From the NCBI GenBank assembly GCA_964567435.1, contig CAZMMQ010000010.1:24233-88232 (forward strand): 64,000 nt of DNA, given 5' to 3'. Shown here in pieces: positions 37,531 to 46,879 of the stretch. A program made the position numbers and the translations under genes. Origin of the DNA: RFSX01 sp964567435. GTDB lineage: Bacteria; Bacteroidota; Bacteroidia; Chitinophagales; Saprospiraceae. The notes under the pieces were generated by a model. That model was not told where the DNA came from and ran no database searches. It saw nothing but the letters and a program-made list of their open reading frames with translations. Positions within the stretch are counted from its first letter, which is position 1, and the number at the start of each line of letters is the position of its first letter.

Positions 37531-37538
37531 TACTTTTG
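37531..37538 (+). promoter_or_regulatory. -7 promoter box (TACTTTTG) of the dcw cluster
   Basis: Exact TAnnTTTG match 28 bases before the mraZ ATG and 9 bases after the third TGGG repeat. It has no good -33 element, suggesting dependence on or competition with a regulator. Confidence 0.55.
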
Positions 37539-37566
37539 AGGTGTTGGCCACAAAGAATGATAAAAA

Positions 37567-38049
37567 ATGAAGTACCAGCTTACTGGTGAGTATGATTTAA
37601 AAATTGATGCGAAAGGTCGCGTCAAGATGCCAGCAAATCTACTTAAGCAGTTGACTGTTTCGGCGGGGATTGCAGGTACTTATAATTTTGTTGTCAACAG
37701 AGGATATGAGAATCATTTAACGATTTATCCTCAAGATGTATGGGAAAAAAAGACGAAGGAATTAAACCGTCTCAACATCAACATTATAAAGACTAGGCAA
37801 GCAGTGAGATATATGTATCGGGGTGCCACGCAAATAATTGCTGATAATTCTGATAGAATATTGTTGCCAAAAAATTTGATTGCATATGCAGGTATCAAGA
37901 AGGAAGTTGTCTTGTTTGCCTATTTGGATCAGATAGAAATTTGGGCAAAAGCTGCGTATCAAGATATGATTGACCAGGAGCCAGAAGACTTTTCGGCATT
38001 AGCTGAAGAAGTGTTTGGGGGCCAGATTGGAAATCAGGAAGATGAGTGA
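37567..38049 (+). CDS. mraZ: Division and cell wall regulator MraZ
   Basis: MraZ is a DNA-binding transcription regulator of the dcw cluster, of the AbrB-like fold with two swapped-hairpin domains in a ring. The 160 residues contain two copies of the DAKGRV(K)MP-type loop: YDLKIDAKGRVKMPANLL near the start and a weaker second copy with DNSDRILLPKNLIAYAGI (about 97-114). The acidic C-terminus is short. The ATG at 37567 follows the operator and promoter. It overlaps rsmH by 8 bases. Confidence 0.93.
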   Translation: MKYQLTGEYDLKIDAKGRVKMPANLLKQLTVSAGIAGTYNFVVNRGYENHLTIYPQDVWEKKTKELNRLNINIIKTRQAVRYMYRGATQIIADNSDRILLPKNLIAYAGIKKEVVLFAYLDQIEIWAKAAYQDMIDQEPEDFSALAEEVFGGQIGNQEDE

Positions 38050-38941
38050 TTATCACATACCTGTGTTGCTCCATGAGTCAATTGATAAATTGGTTATTAA
38101 TCCAAATGGCGTATATGTCGATGTCACCTTTGGAGGTGGCGGACATTCGCAGGAAATACTTAATAGGTTGAGTGCCAAAGGGCGCTTGATGGTTTTTGAT
38201 CAGGATGGAGAGGCAGGTCATAATTCTATACAAGATGATCGTTTGATTTTTATCCCTGCGAATTTTAGATTCTTGTATCGTTATTGGAAGTGGACGCAGC
38301 TGGATAAAGTAGATGGAATACTTGCAGATTTGGGTGTGTCGTCACATCAGTTTGATGTGGATTACAGAGGATTTTCCTATAGGTATTCTTCTGAGTTAGA
38401 TATGCGTATGAATCAGCATAGTTCATTAACTGCCCAGGATGTTTTGGCTTATTATTCGCATGAGGAGTTGACTCATATTTTCTCTAGATATGGAGAGGTT
38501 CGCAATTCAAAGAAGTTGGCAAGGGTCATCATCGAGAATCGTGAAGCCAGAGAAATTGTATCGACGTCACAGCTTAATGAGATTCTGCAAAGCATTATTG
38601 TGGGGGATAGGAATAAATATATGGCTCAAGTATATCAAGCTTTGCGAATCGAGGTCAATAATGAAATTCAATGCTTAGAAGAGCTTTTGATGGATTCTTT
38701 AAGGGTAATGAAAGTAGAAGCAAGATTTGTAGTCATAAGTTATCATTCTCTTGAGGATAGATTGGTCAAGCGGTTTTTTAAAAGTGGAAAACTGGATGGA
38801 CAAATTCCCAAAGATGATTACGGGCACTCAATATCTCTCATGAAGCAAATAGGAAAATTAATAATACCCACCATCGAGGAGCAAGAAAGAAACCCTAGGT
38901 CGAAGAGTGCAAAAATGAGGGTAGGTGAGAAAATAAAATAA
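38042..38941 (+). CDS. rsmH: 16S rRNA (cytosine-1402-N4) methyltransferase
   Basis: RsmH (MraW) methylates N4 of C1402 in 16S rRNA near the P site. The ATG at 38042 begins MSDYHIPVLLHESIDKL, the family start, giving 299 residues and an 8-base overlap with mraZ; a 9-codon longer in-frame ORF is unlikely. The SAM motif VDVTFGGGGHS, FDQDG, DGILADLGVSSHQFDVDYRGFS, YRYSSELDMRM, and VISYHSLEDRLVKRFF are present, followed by RNPRSKSAKMRVGEKI. Translational coupling with mraZ is usual. Confidence 0.96.
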   Translation: MSDYHIPVLLHESIDKLVINPNGVYVDVTFGGGGHSQEILNRLSAKGRLMVFDQDGEAGHNSIQDDRLIFIPANFRFLYRYWKWTQLDKVDGILADLGVSSHQFDVDYRGFSYRYSSELDMRMNQHSSLTAQDVLAYYSHEELTHIFSRYGEVRNSKKLARVIIENREAREIVSTSQLNEILQSIIVGDRNKYMAQVYQALRIEVNNEIQCLEELLMDSLRVMKVEARFVVISYHSLEDRLVKRFFKSGKLDGQIPKDDYGHSISLMKQIGKLIIPTIEEQERNPRSKSAKMRVGEKIK

Positions 38942-38953
38942 ATTGAAACATCA

Positions 38954-39220
38954 GTGAAAATTATTCTAAGGAATACAGGATTTATAGTGTTGCTGACAGT
39001 ATTAAGTATAGCGTACATTTTTAACTCGCACTGTGCTGTTAGGAAACTTAGAAAAATTGTGCAGTTGGAAAAACGTGTCGAAGAGGCTAAGTCTGAGTAT
39101 CAAGAAGTCAAAAGTGATATCAATTTCAAATGTACTGAGTCTCAATTGGCAAAAAGATTGGAGTCTGAAGGTCTTATAAGAAATGAAGAACCTCTGATTT
39201 TATTAGAATCCGATAGCTGA
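38954..39220 (+). CDS. ftsL: FtsL-like division protein
   Basis: The 88-residue protein starts at a GTG (38954) and has a single transmembrane helix (about 8-25) followed by a charged coiled coil (about 30-65, KLRKIVQLEKRVEEAKSEYQ). This topology and the position between rsmH and ftsI identify an FtsL-type protein, which joins the divisome with FtsQ and FtsB and activates FtsWI. FtsL sequences are poorly conserved, so the name rests mainly on synteny. Confidence 0.75.
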   Translation: MKIILRNTGFIVLLTVLSIAYIFNSHCAVRKLRKIVQLEKRVEEAKSEYQEVKSDINFKCTESQLAKRLESEGLIRNEEPLILLESDS

Positions 39221-39237
39221 CTAACGGAAAAGTGTAG

Positions 39238-41352
39238 ATGGAGAGAAGAAACGAACTATTGACGAGAGTATACTTGATCTTCTTTGTATTCGTCTTGTCT
39301 TCAGTATTGATTATATACAAGGTTGTAAAGACAGCCGTTGTGGAAGGAGAAAAATGGCGTGCGCTTGGTGGTAAAAACATCAAGATGGTAGATGTAGAAG
39401 GTGAAAGAGGTAATATCTATTGTTCAAATGGAAATTTGCTGGCTACGTCACTCCCTTATTTTGACATAAATGTAGATTTACTAACATCTAAAGACTCTGA
39501 CTTCAATAGGAATATTGGAGAACTATCCAGAAGGTTGTCGCAGCATTTTGGAGATAGTGCATCTAACTGGCAAAGCAAGCTAGTAAGTGCAAGAGGATTA
39601 GGTAAAGCTGGTAAGCAATCTAATGCACGATACTATCCATTATTTAAGAATGTTAGAAAAGATCAGCTTGATCTTCTTAAGAGTTTTCCCCTTTTTAATT
39701 TGGGACAAAATAAAGGAGGATTAATCGTTGATCGGAAAACCAGGAGAGAAAGACCTTATCAAGAATTGGCTAAGCGAACGATAGGAATCCATCGTGCAAA
39801 TGCGGATATGGTGGGTTTGGAAAGAGAGTTTGATTCCTTTTTGACAGGAGAAGTCGAGAAACGTTTGATGAGGAGATTGAAAGGCGGAATTTGGGTTCCT
39901 GTGATAGATCCCGCAGAGATGCTGCAAGAGAAAGGTAGTGATGTCATTACTACACTGGACATGCATATTCAGGACATGGCGCACAGTGAATTAGAGTCCA
40001 CGTTAATTGAGCACAAAGCTGATAAAGGTACAGCTGTGATTATGGATGTAAAAACTGGAGCCATTAAGGCAATGGTGAATCTTAGAAAGAATTCATCTGG
40101 AGGATATGAGGAAAGATATAATGATGCAGTGGGTACCTTAAGTGAGCCAGGATCAACTTTTAAATTGATATCATCTATTGCGATGTTAGAATCTGGTAAA
40201 ATCGACTTAGATGTCAAAGTGCCATTATTTGGAGGTCGAAAAAAGTTTTATGATCTGGAGATGAGGGATTCTGAGATACATGGAATAACAGAGTCTACAT
40301 TTAAAGAAGCTTTTGCTATCTCTTCTAATGTAGGAATAGGATATAGTGCCTACAGTATTTTTGGAAAAGGAATGGAGGGGTGGAAAGAATTCCATAAGAT
40401 TCTGGCAGGAATGGGTATCGATCAATTGACAGAGGTCAGTATCTATGGAGAGAATAGGCCAAGGTTAAAAAATCCAGCTAAGCGAAAAAAAGATGATCCG
40501 CTTAATTGGTCTGGGACAACGGTTCCTTGGATGGCTCACGGATATGAATTAGAAATGACGCCACTACAAATATTGAATTATTATAATGCCGTCGCCAATG
40601 ACGGGAAGATGATGAGACCATATTTGGTCAGTGAGGTGATAGATAGCAAAGGGGAAAGTCAAATATTCAGACCTAAGGTTCTGAAACAAAATATAGCAAG
40701 TCCTTCTACGATTATGAAGGCACAAGAATTATTAGAGGCAGTAGCCAAAAGTGGTACAGCAAGAAAATTGAAAGTAGATGGATTAAGTTTTGCCGGTAAA
40801 ACAGGTACAACAAGATTGGAGTATTGGATTGATTCTGAGAAGAATAAATACAATGCATCTTTTGCAGGATATTTTCCCGCAGAAGCCCCTAAGTACTCTA
40901 TGATAGTGGTTGTTTACAATCCCGAGGGAAAGGATTTCTATGGTGCAAAAGTAGCTGGGCCCGTATTCCAGAATGTAATGAAGAGGATTGCTGGATATGA
41001 GAGAACAAGGAAGCCTGACACAGAATCTTCAACTAATTATGCAGACAGTCAATCTGGAAATAAGAATGACTTCAAAAGAGTCTTAGAGTATGCAGGTGTG
41101 GAGTATAAGGATAGAGGGAAAGGAAGTTGGGTAGAAGTGAATCCTAGATCGAAAGTTATGCAACTTGATCCACAAAATATTAATATAAATGTCGTACCAG
41201 ATGTGAGAGGAAAAGGATTGAGAGATGCGCTTTATATTTTAGAAGCTATAGGTCTTGAGGTAGATATAGAGGGAATGGGCAAAGTGTATAAGCAATCCCT
41301 TAAGCCTGGTGAAAGTTTAGAGAAAAATATTATCAAAATCTATTTAGGATAA
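39238..41352 (+). CDS. ftsI: Penicillin-binding protein 3 / FtsI transpeptidase with PASTA domain
   Basis: FtsI is the septal peptidoglycan transpeptidase, partner of FtsW. The 704 residues have an N-terminal membrane anchor (about 9-27), a non-catalytic dimerisation domain (ERGNIYCSNGNLLATS), then the transpeptidase with the active serine in EPGSTFKLISS (SxxK), AISSN (SxN) and KTGTTR (KTG), and one C-terminal PASTA-like domain (VPDVRGKGLRDALYILEAIG, about 645-704). A PASTA domain on a Bacteroidota FtsI is typical of the SpoVD-like type. It lies 17 bases after ftsL. Confidence 0.95.
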   Translation: MERRNELLTRVYLIFFVFVLSSVLIIYKVVKTAVVEGEKWRALGGKNIKMVDVEGERGNIYCSNGNLLATSLPYFDINVDLLTSKDSDFNRNIGELSRRLSQHFGDSASNWQSKLVSARGLGKAGKQSNARYYPLFKNVRKDQLDLLKSFPLFNLGQNKGGLIVDRKTRRERPYQELAKRTIGIHRANADMVGLEREFDSFLTGEVEKRLMRRLKGGIWVPVIDPAEMLQEKGSDVITTLDMHIQDMAHSELESTLIEHKADKGTAVIMDVKTGAIKAMVNLRKNSSGGYEERYNDAVGTLSEPGSTFKLISSIAMLESGKIDLDVKVPLFGGRKKFYDLEMRDSEIHGITESTFKEAFAISSNVGIGYSAYSIFGKGMEGWKEFHKILAGMGIDQLTEVSIYGENRPRLKNPAKRKKDDPLNWSGTTVPWMAHGYELEMTPLQILNYYNAVANDGKMMRPYLVSEVIDSKGESQIFRPKVLKQNIASPSTIMKAQELLEAVAKSGTARKLKVDGLSFAGKTGTTRLEYWIDSEKNKYNASFAGYFPAEAPKYSMIVVVYNPEGKDFYGAKVAGPVFQNVMKRIAGYERTRKPDTESSTNYADSQSGNKNDFKRVLEYAGVEYKDRGKGSWVEVNPRSKVMQLDPQNININVVPDVRGKGLRDALYILEAIGLEVDIEGMGKVYKQSLKPGESLEKNIIKIYLG

Positions 41353-41390
41353 ATGACATATTCTTTATCAAAAGTGATAAGAAATTAAAA

Positions 41391-42848
41391 TTGAAAAAAC
41401 TGGATGAAATACTAGAGTCAATTAATGTCTTAAATGATATTCAAATATCAGACCAAGATGTAACAGGAATTCATATTGATTCTCGAGAATGTACTTCGGG
41501 AAGTATGTTTGTCGCTTATAAAGGTGTCCATCAAGATGGTCATGATTATATCACATCTGCAATAAGTAATGGAGCTCAATATATCGTACTTGATAACAAG
41601 CTTCATATGGATGACAAAGCGACATATATACTTGTAAGTGATGCTCGAGGAGTAGTAAGTAAAATTGCTGCTAATTATTATGAACATCCTTCAGAATCGA
41701 TGACTGTAGTCGGTGTCACCGGAACAAATGGGAAAACTACAACTACTAACTTATTACACGATTTGTTCTTTCGACTAAGCTTTAATTGTGGATTAATTTC
41801 TACAATAGAAGTAAAATTCGGTGATGCCGCCATTCCTTCAAAACTCACTACGCCAGATGCTATTAGTCTGCATCGACTATTTCGTGAGATGAAGGACGCA
41901 GGTATAACTCATGTCTTTATGGAGGCGAGCTCTCATGCTATCCATCAAGGAAGAGTTGACGATATACATTTTGATCATGTCGTGTTTACTAATATTACAC
42001 ATGATCATTTGGATTATCATGAGACATTTCTAGAATACATCAAAGCAAAAAAACTTTTGTTTGATAAGTTGCCAGAAAGTGCTTCAGCATTAATCAATGT
42101 AGATGATGTAAATGGAACAGTAATGATCCAGAATAGTAAGGCAAAGGTGCACACTTATGCGTTAATGCGGCCATCTAATTATAAGGCCAAGATTATATCT
42201 AACAATATGTCTGGCTTACACATGTATATGGCTGGAACTGAAGTTTTTTTAAAGCTAGTTGGCAGGTTTAATGCTTACAATGCATTGGCCACGTTTGGAA
42301 CAGCGGCAATACTCGGATTGGATACCCAAGATGTACTTCGCGAGCTGAGTATGGTTACAACTGCCGAGGGTCGATTTGATATAATCAAATCAGAATTAGT
42401 TGGCTATACAGCGGTTGTAGATTATGCACACACGCCTGATGCTTTGGAAAATGTATTAAAGACTTTAGTGGATTTAAAAGTAACTAATTCACGCATACTA
42501 ACGGTGGTTGGATGTGGAGGTGACAGAGATAAGACAAAGCGACCTAAAATGGCCAAAGTTGCTGTAAGGTATAGTAATATCCTAATCCTTACTTCTGATA
42601 ACCCTAGAAGCGAAGAGCCTGAAAAAATATTGGACGATATGTATGCTGGATTAGAAAAAGATAACCTTGACGGTGTATTGCGAATTTCAAATAGGAAGGA
42701 AGCAATCAGGACGGTGTCCATGATGGCAACCAAAGGAGATACTATACTCATAGCCGGAAAAGGTCATGAAAAATACCAAGAAATAAAAGGGGAGAAAGTT
42801 CCCTTCGATGATAAAAAAATCATACAACATCTTATGGGTGTGATATGA
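41391..42848 (+). CDS. murE: UDP-MurNAc-tripeptide synthetase MurE
   Basis: MurE adds the third amino acid to UDP-MurNAc-L-Ala-D-Glu. The start is a TTG at 41391 (MKKLDEILES), with no ATG nearby. The 485 residues include the ATP-binding VTGTNGKTTTTNLLH, the carbamylated-lysine region, MEASSHAIHQGR and the substrate pocket TSDNPRSEEPEKILDDM. The DNPR motif means specificity for meso-diaminopimelate. The gene is followed by a strong hairpin and a 237-bp gap before mraY. Confidence 0.94.
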   Translation: MKKLDEILESINVLNDIQISDQDVTGIHIDSRECTSGSMFVAYKGVHQDGHDYITSAISNGAQYIVLDNKLHMDDKATYILVSDARGVVSKIAANYYEHPSESMTVVGVTGTNGKTTTTNLLHDLFFRLSFNCGLISTIEVKFGDAAIPSKLTTPDAISLHRLFREMKDAGITHVFMEASSHAIHQGRVDDIHFDHVVFTNITHDHLDYHETFLEYIKAKKLLFDKLPESASALINVDDVNGTVMIQNSKAKVHTYALMRPSNYKAKIISNNMSGLHMYMAGTEVFLKLVGRFNAYNALATFGTAAILGLDTQDVLRELSMVTTAEGRFDIIKSELVGYTAVVDYAHTPDALENVLKTLVDLKVTNSRILTVVGCGGDRDKTKRPKMAKVAVRYSNILILTSDNPRSEEPEKILDDMYAGLEKDNLDGVLRISNRKEAIRTVSMMATKGDTILIAGKGHEKYQEIKGEKVPFDDKKIIQHLMGVI

Positions 42849-42890
42849 TTTGTAAGACTAGGTTCTATTATCATTCTCAGGTTGGTTTTA

Positions 42891-42952
42891 ACAGTTGCAG
42901 TAGGATCAAATTTAGATAAAGATCTGAATTCCTACTGTACACTGTTTTTTTT
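42891..42952 (+). terminator. Long intrinsic-terminator-like hairpin between murE and mraY
   Basis: A nested stem runs ACAGT/ACTGT (42891-42895 with 42941-42945), CAGTAGG/CCTACTG (42898-42904 with 42931-42937) and AATTTAGAT/ATCTGAATT (42909-42917 with 42922-42930, one G-T pair) around the loop AAAG. A run of eight T (42945-42952) follows at once. This is a textbook intrinsic terminator in form, inside the dcw operon. It may be a partial terminator or attenuator. Confidence 0.75.
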
Positions 42953-43085
42953 AGAATCAATTATGAAATGATATCCCAAAACTACACTGCTCAAATTCCG
43001 ATGAATTTTACATAATCGGTTTATCCGTTAAGACGAACGAAAATCAGGGTTAGGACGATCTGACCATGGTGCAATCATAAAGCAA

Positions 43086-44339
43086 TTGTTATATCACTTA
43101 TTCGAATTTTTAGAAAGCCAGTATTCATTTCCAGGAGCTACACTCTTTCAGTTTGTATCTTTTAGGGCAGCACTTGCTATTCTATTGTCCCTCGGTATTA
43201 CGCTTGTTTTTGGTAATCGTATCATACGTTCTTTGAAAAGTATGCAGGTAAGTGAATCAGTCAGAGATTTAGGTTTGGCTGGTCAGAAGGAAAAGGAAGG
43301 TACGCCGACTATGGGTGGTGTTATGATAATCTTGGCGATTGTCATCCCTACCGTATTGTTAGCCAGATTGGATAATATCTATGTTATCCTTATGTTGGTT
43401 TCTACCTTATGGTTTGCTACAATTGGATTTCTGGATGATCGCCTTAAGATTAAGAAGAAGAATAAAGATGGTCTAAGAGGGAAGTATAAGATAGTTGGTC
43501 AAGTCATAATGGGATTAATAGTAGCTATGGTTATGTTGTTGCATGAAGATGTTGTTGTTAGAGTTCCAATTGAAGTAGCTGAGAATAATAATTGGGTAGT
43601 AACTGAAAGTTTTGAGCAAGTTATTCCTCAGGTTAATGCTTCACCCATCAGTCGTATGATGGCTTATGCAAAAGCACCAATCACAAATGTGCCTTTTTTA
43701 AAAGATAATGAATTAGATTATTCTCTGTTTGTAGGAAATAATCGCCATTTAATTTGGATCGTCTTTGTTCCAATAATGATTTTCATAATCACCTCTGTAT
43801 CCAATGCTGCTAATTTAACTGACGGTCTAGATGGCTTGTTGACAGGAATAGCAGCTGTCATAGGATTTACCTTAACCATATTGGCCTATGTGTCTAGTAA
43901 TGCCATTGTTGCTGATTACTTAAATATATTGTTCTTGCCAAACTCTGAAGAACTTGTTATTTATTCAGCAGGTTTTCTTGGAGCTACTATTGGATTCTTA
44001 TGGTACAATTCCTATCCAGCGAGTGTATTTATGGGTGATACAGGAAGTTTGGCTATAGGAGGAATTATCGCTGTGATGGCTGTATTGCTGAGAAAGGAAT
44101 TATTGATCCCAATTCTATGTGGTGTCATGTTTATGGAGACTTTGTCGGTGATTATGCAAGTGAGTTATTTTAAGTACACAAAAAAAAATTATGGTGAAGG
44201 AAGACGGATTTTTCTTATGTCACCCTTACATCATCATTATCAGAAGAAAGGAATGCATGAGATGAAGATTGTCACACGATTTTGGATAGTGGCTTTGTTG
44301 CTAGCAGTATTAACTATTATCACTTTGAAGTTAAGATGA
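43086..44339 (+). CDS. mraY: Phospho-MurNAc-pentapeptide translocase MraY
   Basis: MraY joins phospho-MurNAc-pentapeptide to undecaprenyl phosphate, making lipid I in the inner membrane. The start is a TTG at 43086 (MLYHLFEFLESQYSFPGATLFQFVSFRAA). The 417 residues include GTPTMGGVMI, DDRLKIKKKNKDGLRGKYK, NLTDGLDGL, GATIGFLWYNSYPASVFMGDTGSLAIGG and SPLHHHYQKKG. The protein is about 55 residues longer than E. coli MraY through an extra loop (about 155-215), usual in Bacteroidota. Upstream is an unexplained 237-bp spacer with a terminator-like hairpin. Confidence 0.96.
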   Translation: MLYHLFEFLESQYSFPGATLFQFVSFRAALAILLSLGITLVFGNRIIRSLKSMQVSESVRDLGLAGQKEKEGTPTMGGVMIILAIVIPTVLLARLDNIYVILMLVSTLWFATIGFLDDRLKIKKKNKDGLRGKYKIVGQVIMGLIVAMVMLLHEDVVVRVPIEVAENNNWVVTESFEQVIPQVNASPISRMMAYAKAPITNVPFLKDNELDYSLFVGNNRHLIWIVFVPIMIFIITSVSNAANLTDGLDGLLTGIAAVIGFTLTILAYVSSNAIVADYLNILFLPNSEELVIYSAGFLGATIGFLWYNSYPASVFMGDTGSLAIGGIIAVMAVLLRKELLIPILCGVMFMETLSVIMQVSYFKYTKKNYGEGRRIFLMSPLHHHYQKKGMHEMKIVTRFWIVALLLAVLTIITLKLR

Positions 44340-44346
44340 TAAAGCT

Positions 44347-45672
44347 ATGGAAAGCATTGCAGTTCTTGGAGGAGGAGAAAGTGGCGTAGGTGCAGCCTTA
44401 CTTGCAAAAAGAATAGGTATAAACGTCTTTGTATCAGATTACGGGACTATACCTGAAAAGTATAAAACAGAATTAGTAAAAAATAATATCCTTTTTGAAG
44501 AAAGAGGACATAGCATTGAAAAGTTAGAAAATACAAAACTGATCGTAAAGAGTCCAGGTATACCTAATAGCGCAGAGATACTCACTAAGCTTCGACTAAG
44601 GCATAAGGAAATTATCTCTGAGATTGAATTTGCATTCAGACATTATAAAGGAAAGATAATTGCCATCACTGGGAGTAATGGAAAAACCACTACAACAAGT
44701 ATGGTGCATCATCTTCTAAATAAGTCAGAATTGCAGGTTGGGATAGGAGGTAATATTGGGTATTCGTTTGCACGATTGATTTCGAGTGGCATTAAATATG
44801 ATTGGATAGTTCTTGAACTCTCCAGTTTCCAATTGGAAAATATCAAATCCTTCTCTGCCGAGATTGCAGCCATTCTGAATATTACTGCAGACCACCTGGA
44901 CCGTTATGATCATACGATGTATAAATATGCTTTTGCAAAATGGAAGTTGGCCATGTCTGTAAAGCCTGATGGAAAGCTGATAGTCAATGGTCAAGATGAT
45001 TGGATAGAATTAATGCAAGCCGCCTTCCCTGTTGAGGGTCAGATTTGCAAAGTGGGTCTAACCAATAAAGCGGTAGAAGGGCTAGATGCTGTCGTAGATC
45101 CAAAAGCTGAGTTAGACAGGTTGCTGGTTAAAGGTCCACATAATGCATTCAACGCCTCTATTGCAAAGCAAATGTGTCGCTTTGTTGGTGTCGGGGATGA
45201 TTTGGTGAAGAATGGACTCCTTGATTTTAAGCCAATAGATCATCGATTAGAATTGATTGAAGTGATTGACGGGATAGAATTGATAAACGATAGCAAGGCA
45301 ACAAACATGGACTCGGCAATAGTTGCATTAGAAGCAATGAGCGGTCCCGTAATTTGGATCGCAGGTGGGCAAGACAAAGGCAATGACTATGAGTTAATGA
45401 AAGATGTGGTTGAGAGAAAGGTAAAAGCCATTGTATGTCTAACTAAGGATGCTAGTAAGTTAAGGAAAGCCTTTGAATCTTCAGTGGATTCATTTAGTGT
45501 GACAGAAGATGTGATGATATGTGTAGAACGATGTATGAAATTGGCTCAACCAGGAGATAGTGTTTTACTCTCTCCAGCTTGTGCAAGTTTTGATTTATTT
45601 AATAATTATGAACATAGAGGAAATCTATTTAAACAGTCTGTAAACAAATATATTCTTGGACAGAATAAGTAA
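44347..45672 (+). CDS. murD: UDP-MurNAc-L-alanine:D-glutamate ligase MurD
   Basis: MurD adds D-glutamate to UDP-MurNAc-L-Ala. The 441 residues show the N-terminal GGGESGVGAALLAKR, the P-loop ITGSNGKTTTTSMVHHLL (about 104-121), VLELSSFQLE, NITADHLDRYDHTM and the C-terminal INDSKATNMDSA, WIAGGQDKGNDY and LSPACASFDLFNNYEHRG. It is 7 bases from mraY and overlaps ftsW by 17. Confidence 0.95.
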   Translation: MESIAVLGGGESGVGAALLAKRIGINVFVSDYGTIPEKYKTELVKNNILFEERGHSIEKLENTKLIVKSPGIPNSAEILTKLRLRHKEIISEIEFAFRHYKGKIIAITGSNGKTTTTSMVHHLLNKSELQVGIGGNIGYSFARLISSGIKYDWIVLELSSFQLENIKSFSAEIAAILNITADHLDRYDHTMYKYAFAKWKLAMSVKPDGKLIVNGQDDWIELMQAAFPVEGQICKVGLTNKAVEGLDAVVDPKAELDRLLVKGPHNAFNASIAKQMCRFVGVGDDLVKNGLLDFKPIDHRLELIEVIDGIELINDSKATNMDSAIVALEAMSGPVIWIAGGQDKGNDYELMKDVVERKVKAIVCLTKDASKLRKAFESSVDSFSVTEDVMICVERCMKLAQPGDSVLLSPACASFDLFNNYEHRGNLFKQSVNKYILGQNK

Positions 45673-46879
45673 TATAATACTCAATCTTAAAGGTGACAAA
45701 ATCATTTGGTTCATTGTCCTTATGCTAGGATTTTGTTCTATCCTTTCAGTGTATAGTGCAGTAGGTAGTATTGCCTATAGGACTAGAGGTGGTAATACTG
45801 AATATTATCTTGTACAACAAATTGTTTTCTTAGGAATTGGGTTTGTATTCATGTGGCTGGCATATAAGTTTAATTATATGTCATATTCGAAGTTGGCGCC
45901 AATATTATTGTTTATATCAATTCCATTACTGATTTATACTATAGGGTTTGGTACTGAAATTAATTCAGCGAAAAGATGGATTACTATACCATGGATAGAT
46001 AAGACATTTCAGACCTCAGATTTAGCAAAGTTGGCATTGATAATTTATATAGCAAGAGCAGTTTCATTGAAACAAGATGTAATAAAAGACTTTCGCTCTG
46101 CCTTTTTACCTATAATAATACCTGTCGTTATTGTATGTATGTTAATTGCACCAGCAGACTTGAGTACAGCAGCACTTTTATTTGTGACTTGCTTATTGAT
46201 GATGATTATAGGGAGAGTAAGTATGAAGTATATAATGCTGTTGATATTAGTAGGCATAGCGGCAATGGCTATTCTCGTATTGATAGGAACTATATTTCCA
46301 GAGCTAGTCAGAGTTGAGACTTGGATTTCAAGAGTCACAGAGTTTGTAACAAATTCTGATGGGGGATGGCAGATACAGCAAAGTAAGATTGCTATTGCTA
46401 GTGGTGAATTGATTGGTGTAGGGCCTGGTGGAAGTATGCAAAGGGATTATTTGCCTTCAGCCTATGCGGATTTCATCTATGCTATCATATGTGAAGAATA
46501 TGGTATTATAGGGGCAATAACAGTTGTGATATTGTATTTAGGATTATTATTTAGATGTACGGCTATAGTTACCCGTTGTCATAAGACTTTTGGCGCTGTA
46601 TTGGCTATAGGTCTTTGCTTGAGTATAGTGATTCAGGCATTTGCAAATCTGGCTGTATCTGTTCATCTATTACCTGTAACGGGGTTGACACTTCCCATAA
46701 TAAGTATGGGTGGGACTTCGGTTGTATTCACATGTATTTCACTTGGGATTATACTAAGTGTAAGTAAATATGTGGAGGAGTATAGTACATATGAGATTAT
46801 GCAAGAGGAAGCACAATTAGCAGTAGACAATGAGCCAGTTGCTGCTCCGCAGAAGTTGAAATATGAGAATTATTATTAG
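45656..46879 (+). CDS. ftsW: Peptidoglycan glycosyltransferase FtsW
   Basis: FtsW is the SEDS-family septal glycosyltransferase that polymerises lipid II with FtsI. The start is a TTG at 45656, inside the end of murD, and no ATG exists before the first helix. The 407 residues hold around ten hydrophobic segments, FGTEINSAKRWITIP, SDLAKLALIIYIAR, the conserved GVGPGGSMQRDYLPSAYADFIYAIICEEYG and LPVTGLTLPIISMGGTS. It overlaps murG by 17 bases. Confidence 0.94.
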   Translation: MDRISNIILNLKGDKIIWFIVLMLGFCSILSVYSAVGSIAYRTRGGNTEYYLVQQIVFLGIGFVFMWLAYKFNYMSYSKLAPILLFISIPLLIYTIGFGTEINSAKRWITIPWIDKTFQTSDLAKLALIIYIARAVSLKQDVIKDFRSAFLPIIIPVVIVCMLIAPADLSTAALLFVTCLLMMIIGRVSMKYIMLLILVGIAAMAILVLIGTIFPELVRVETWISRVTEFVTNSDGGWQIQQSKIAIASGELIGVGPGGSMQRDYLPSAYADFIYAIICEEYGIIGAITVVILYLGLLFRCTAIVTRCHKTFGAVLAIGLCLSIVIQAFANLAVSVHLLPVTGLTLPIISMGGTSVVFTCISLGIILSVSKYVEEYSTYEIMQEEAQLAVDNEPVAAPQKLKYENYY

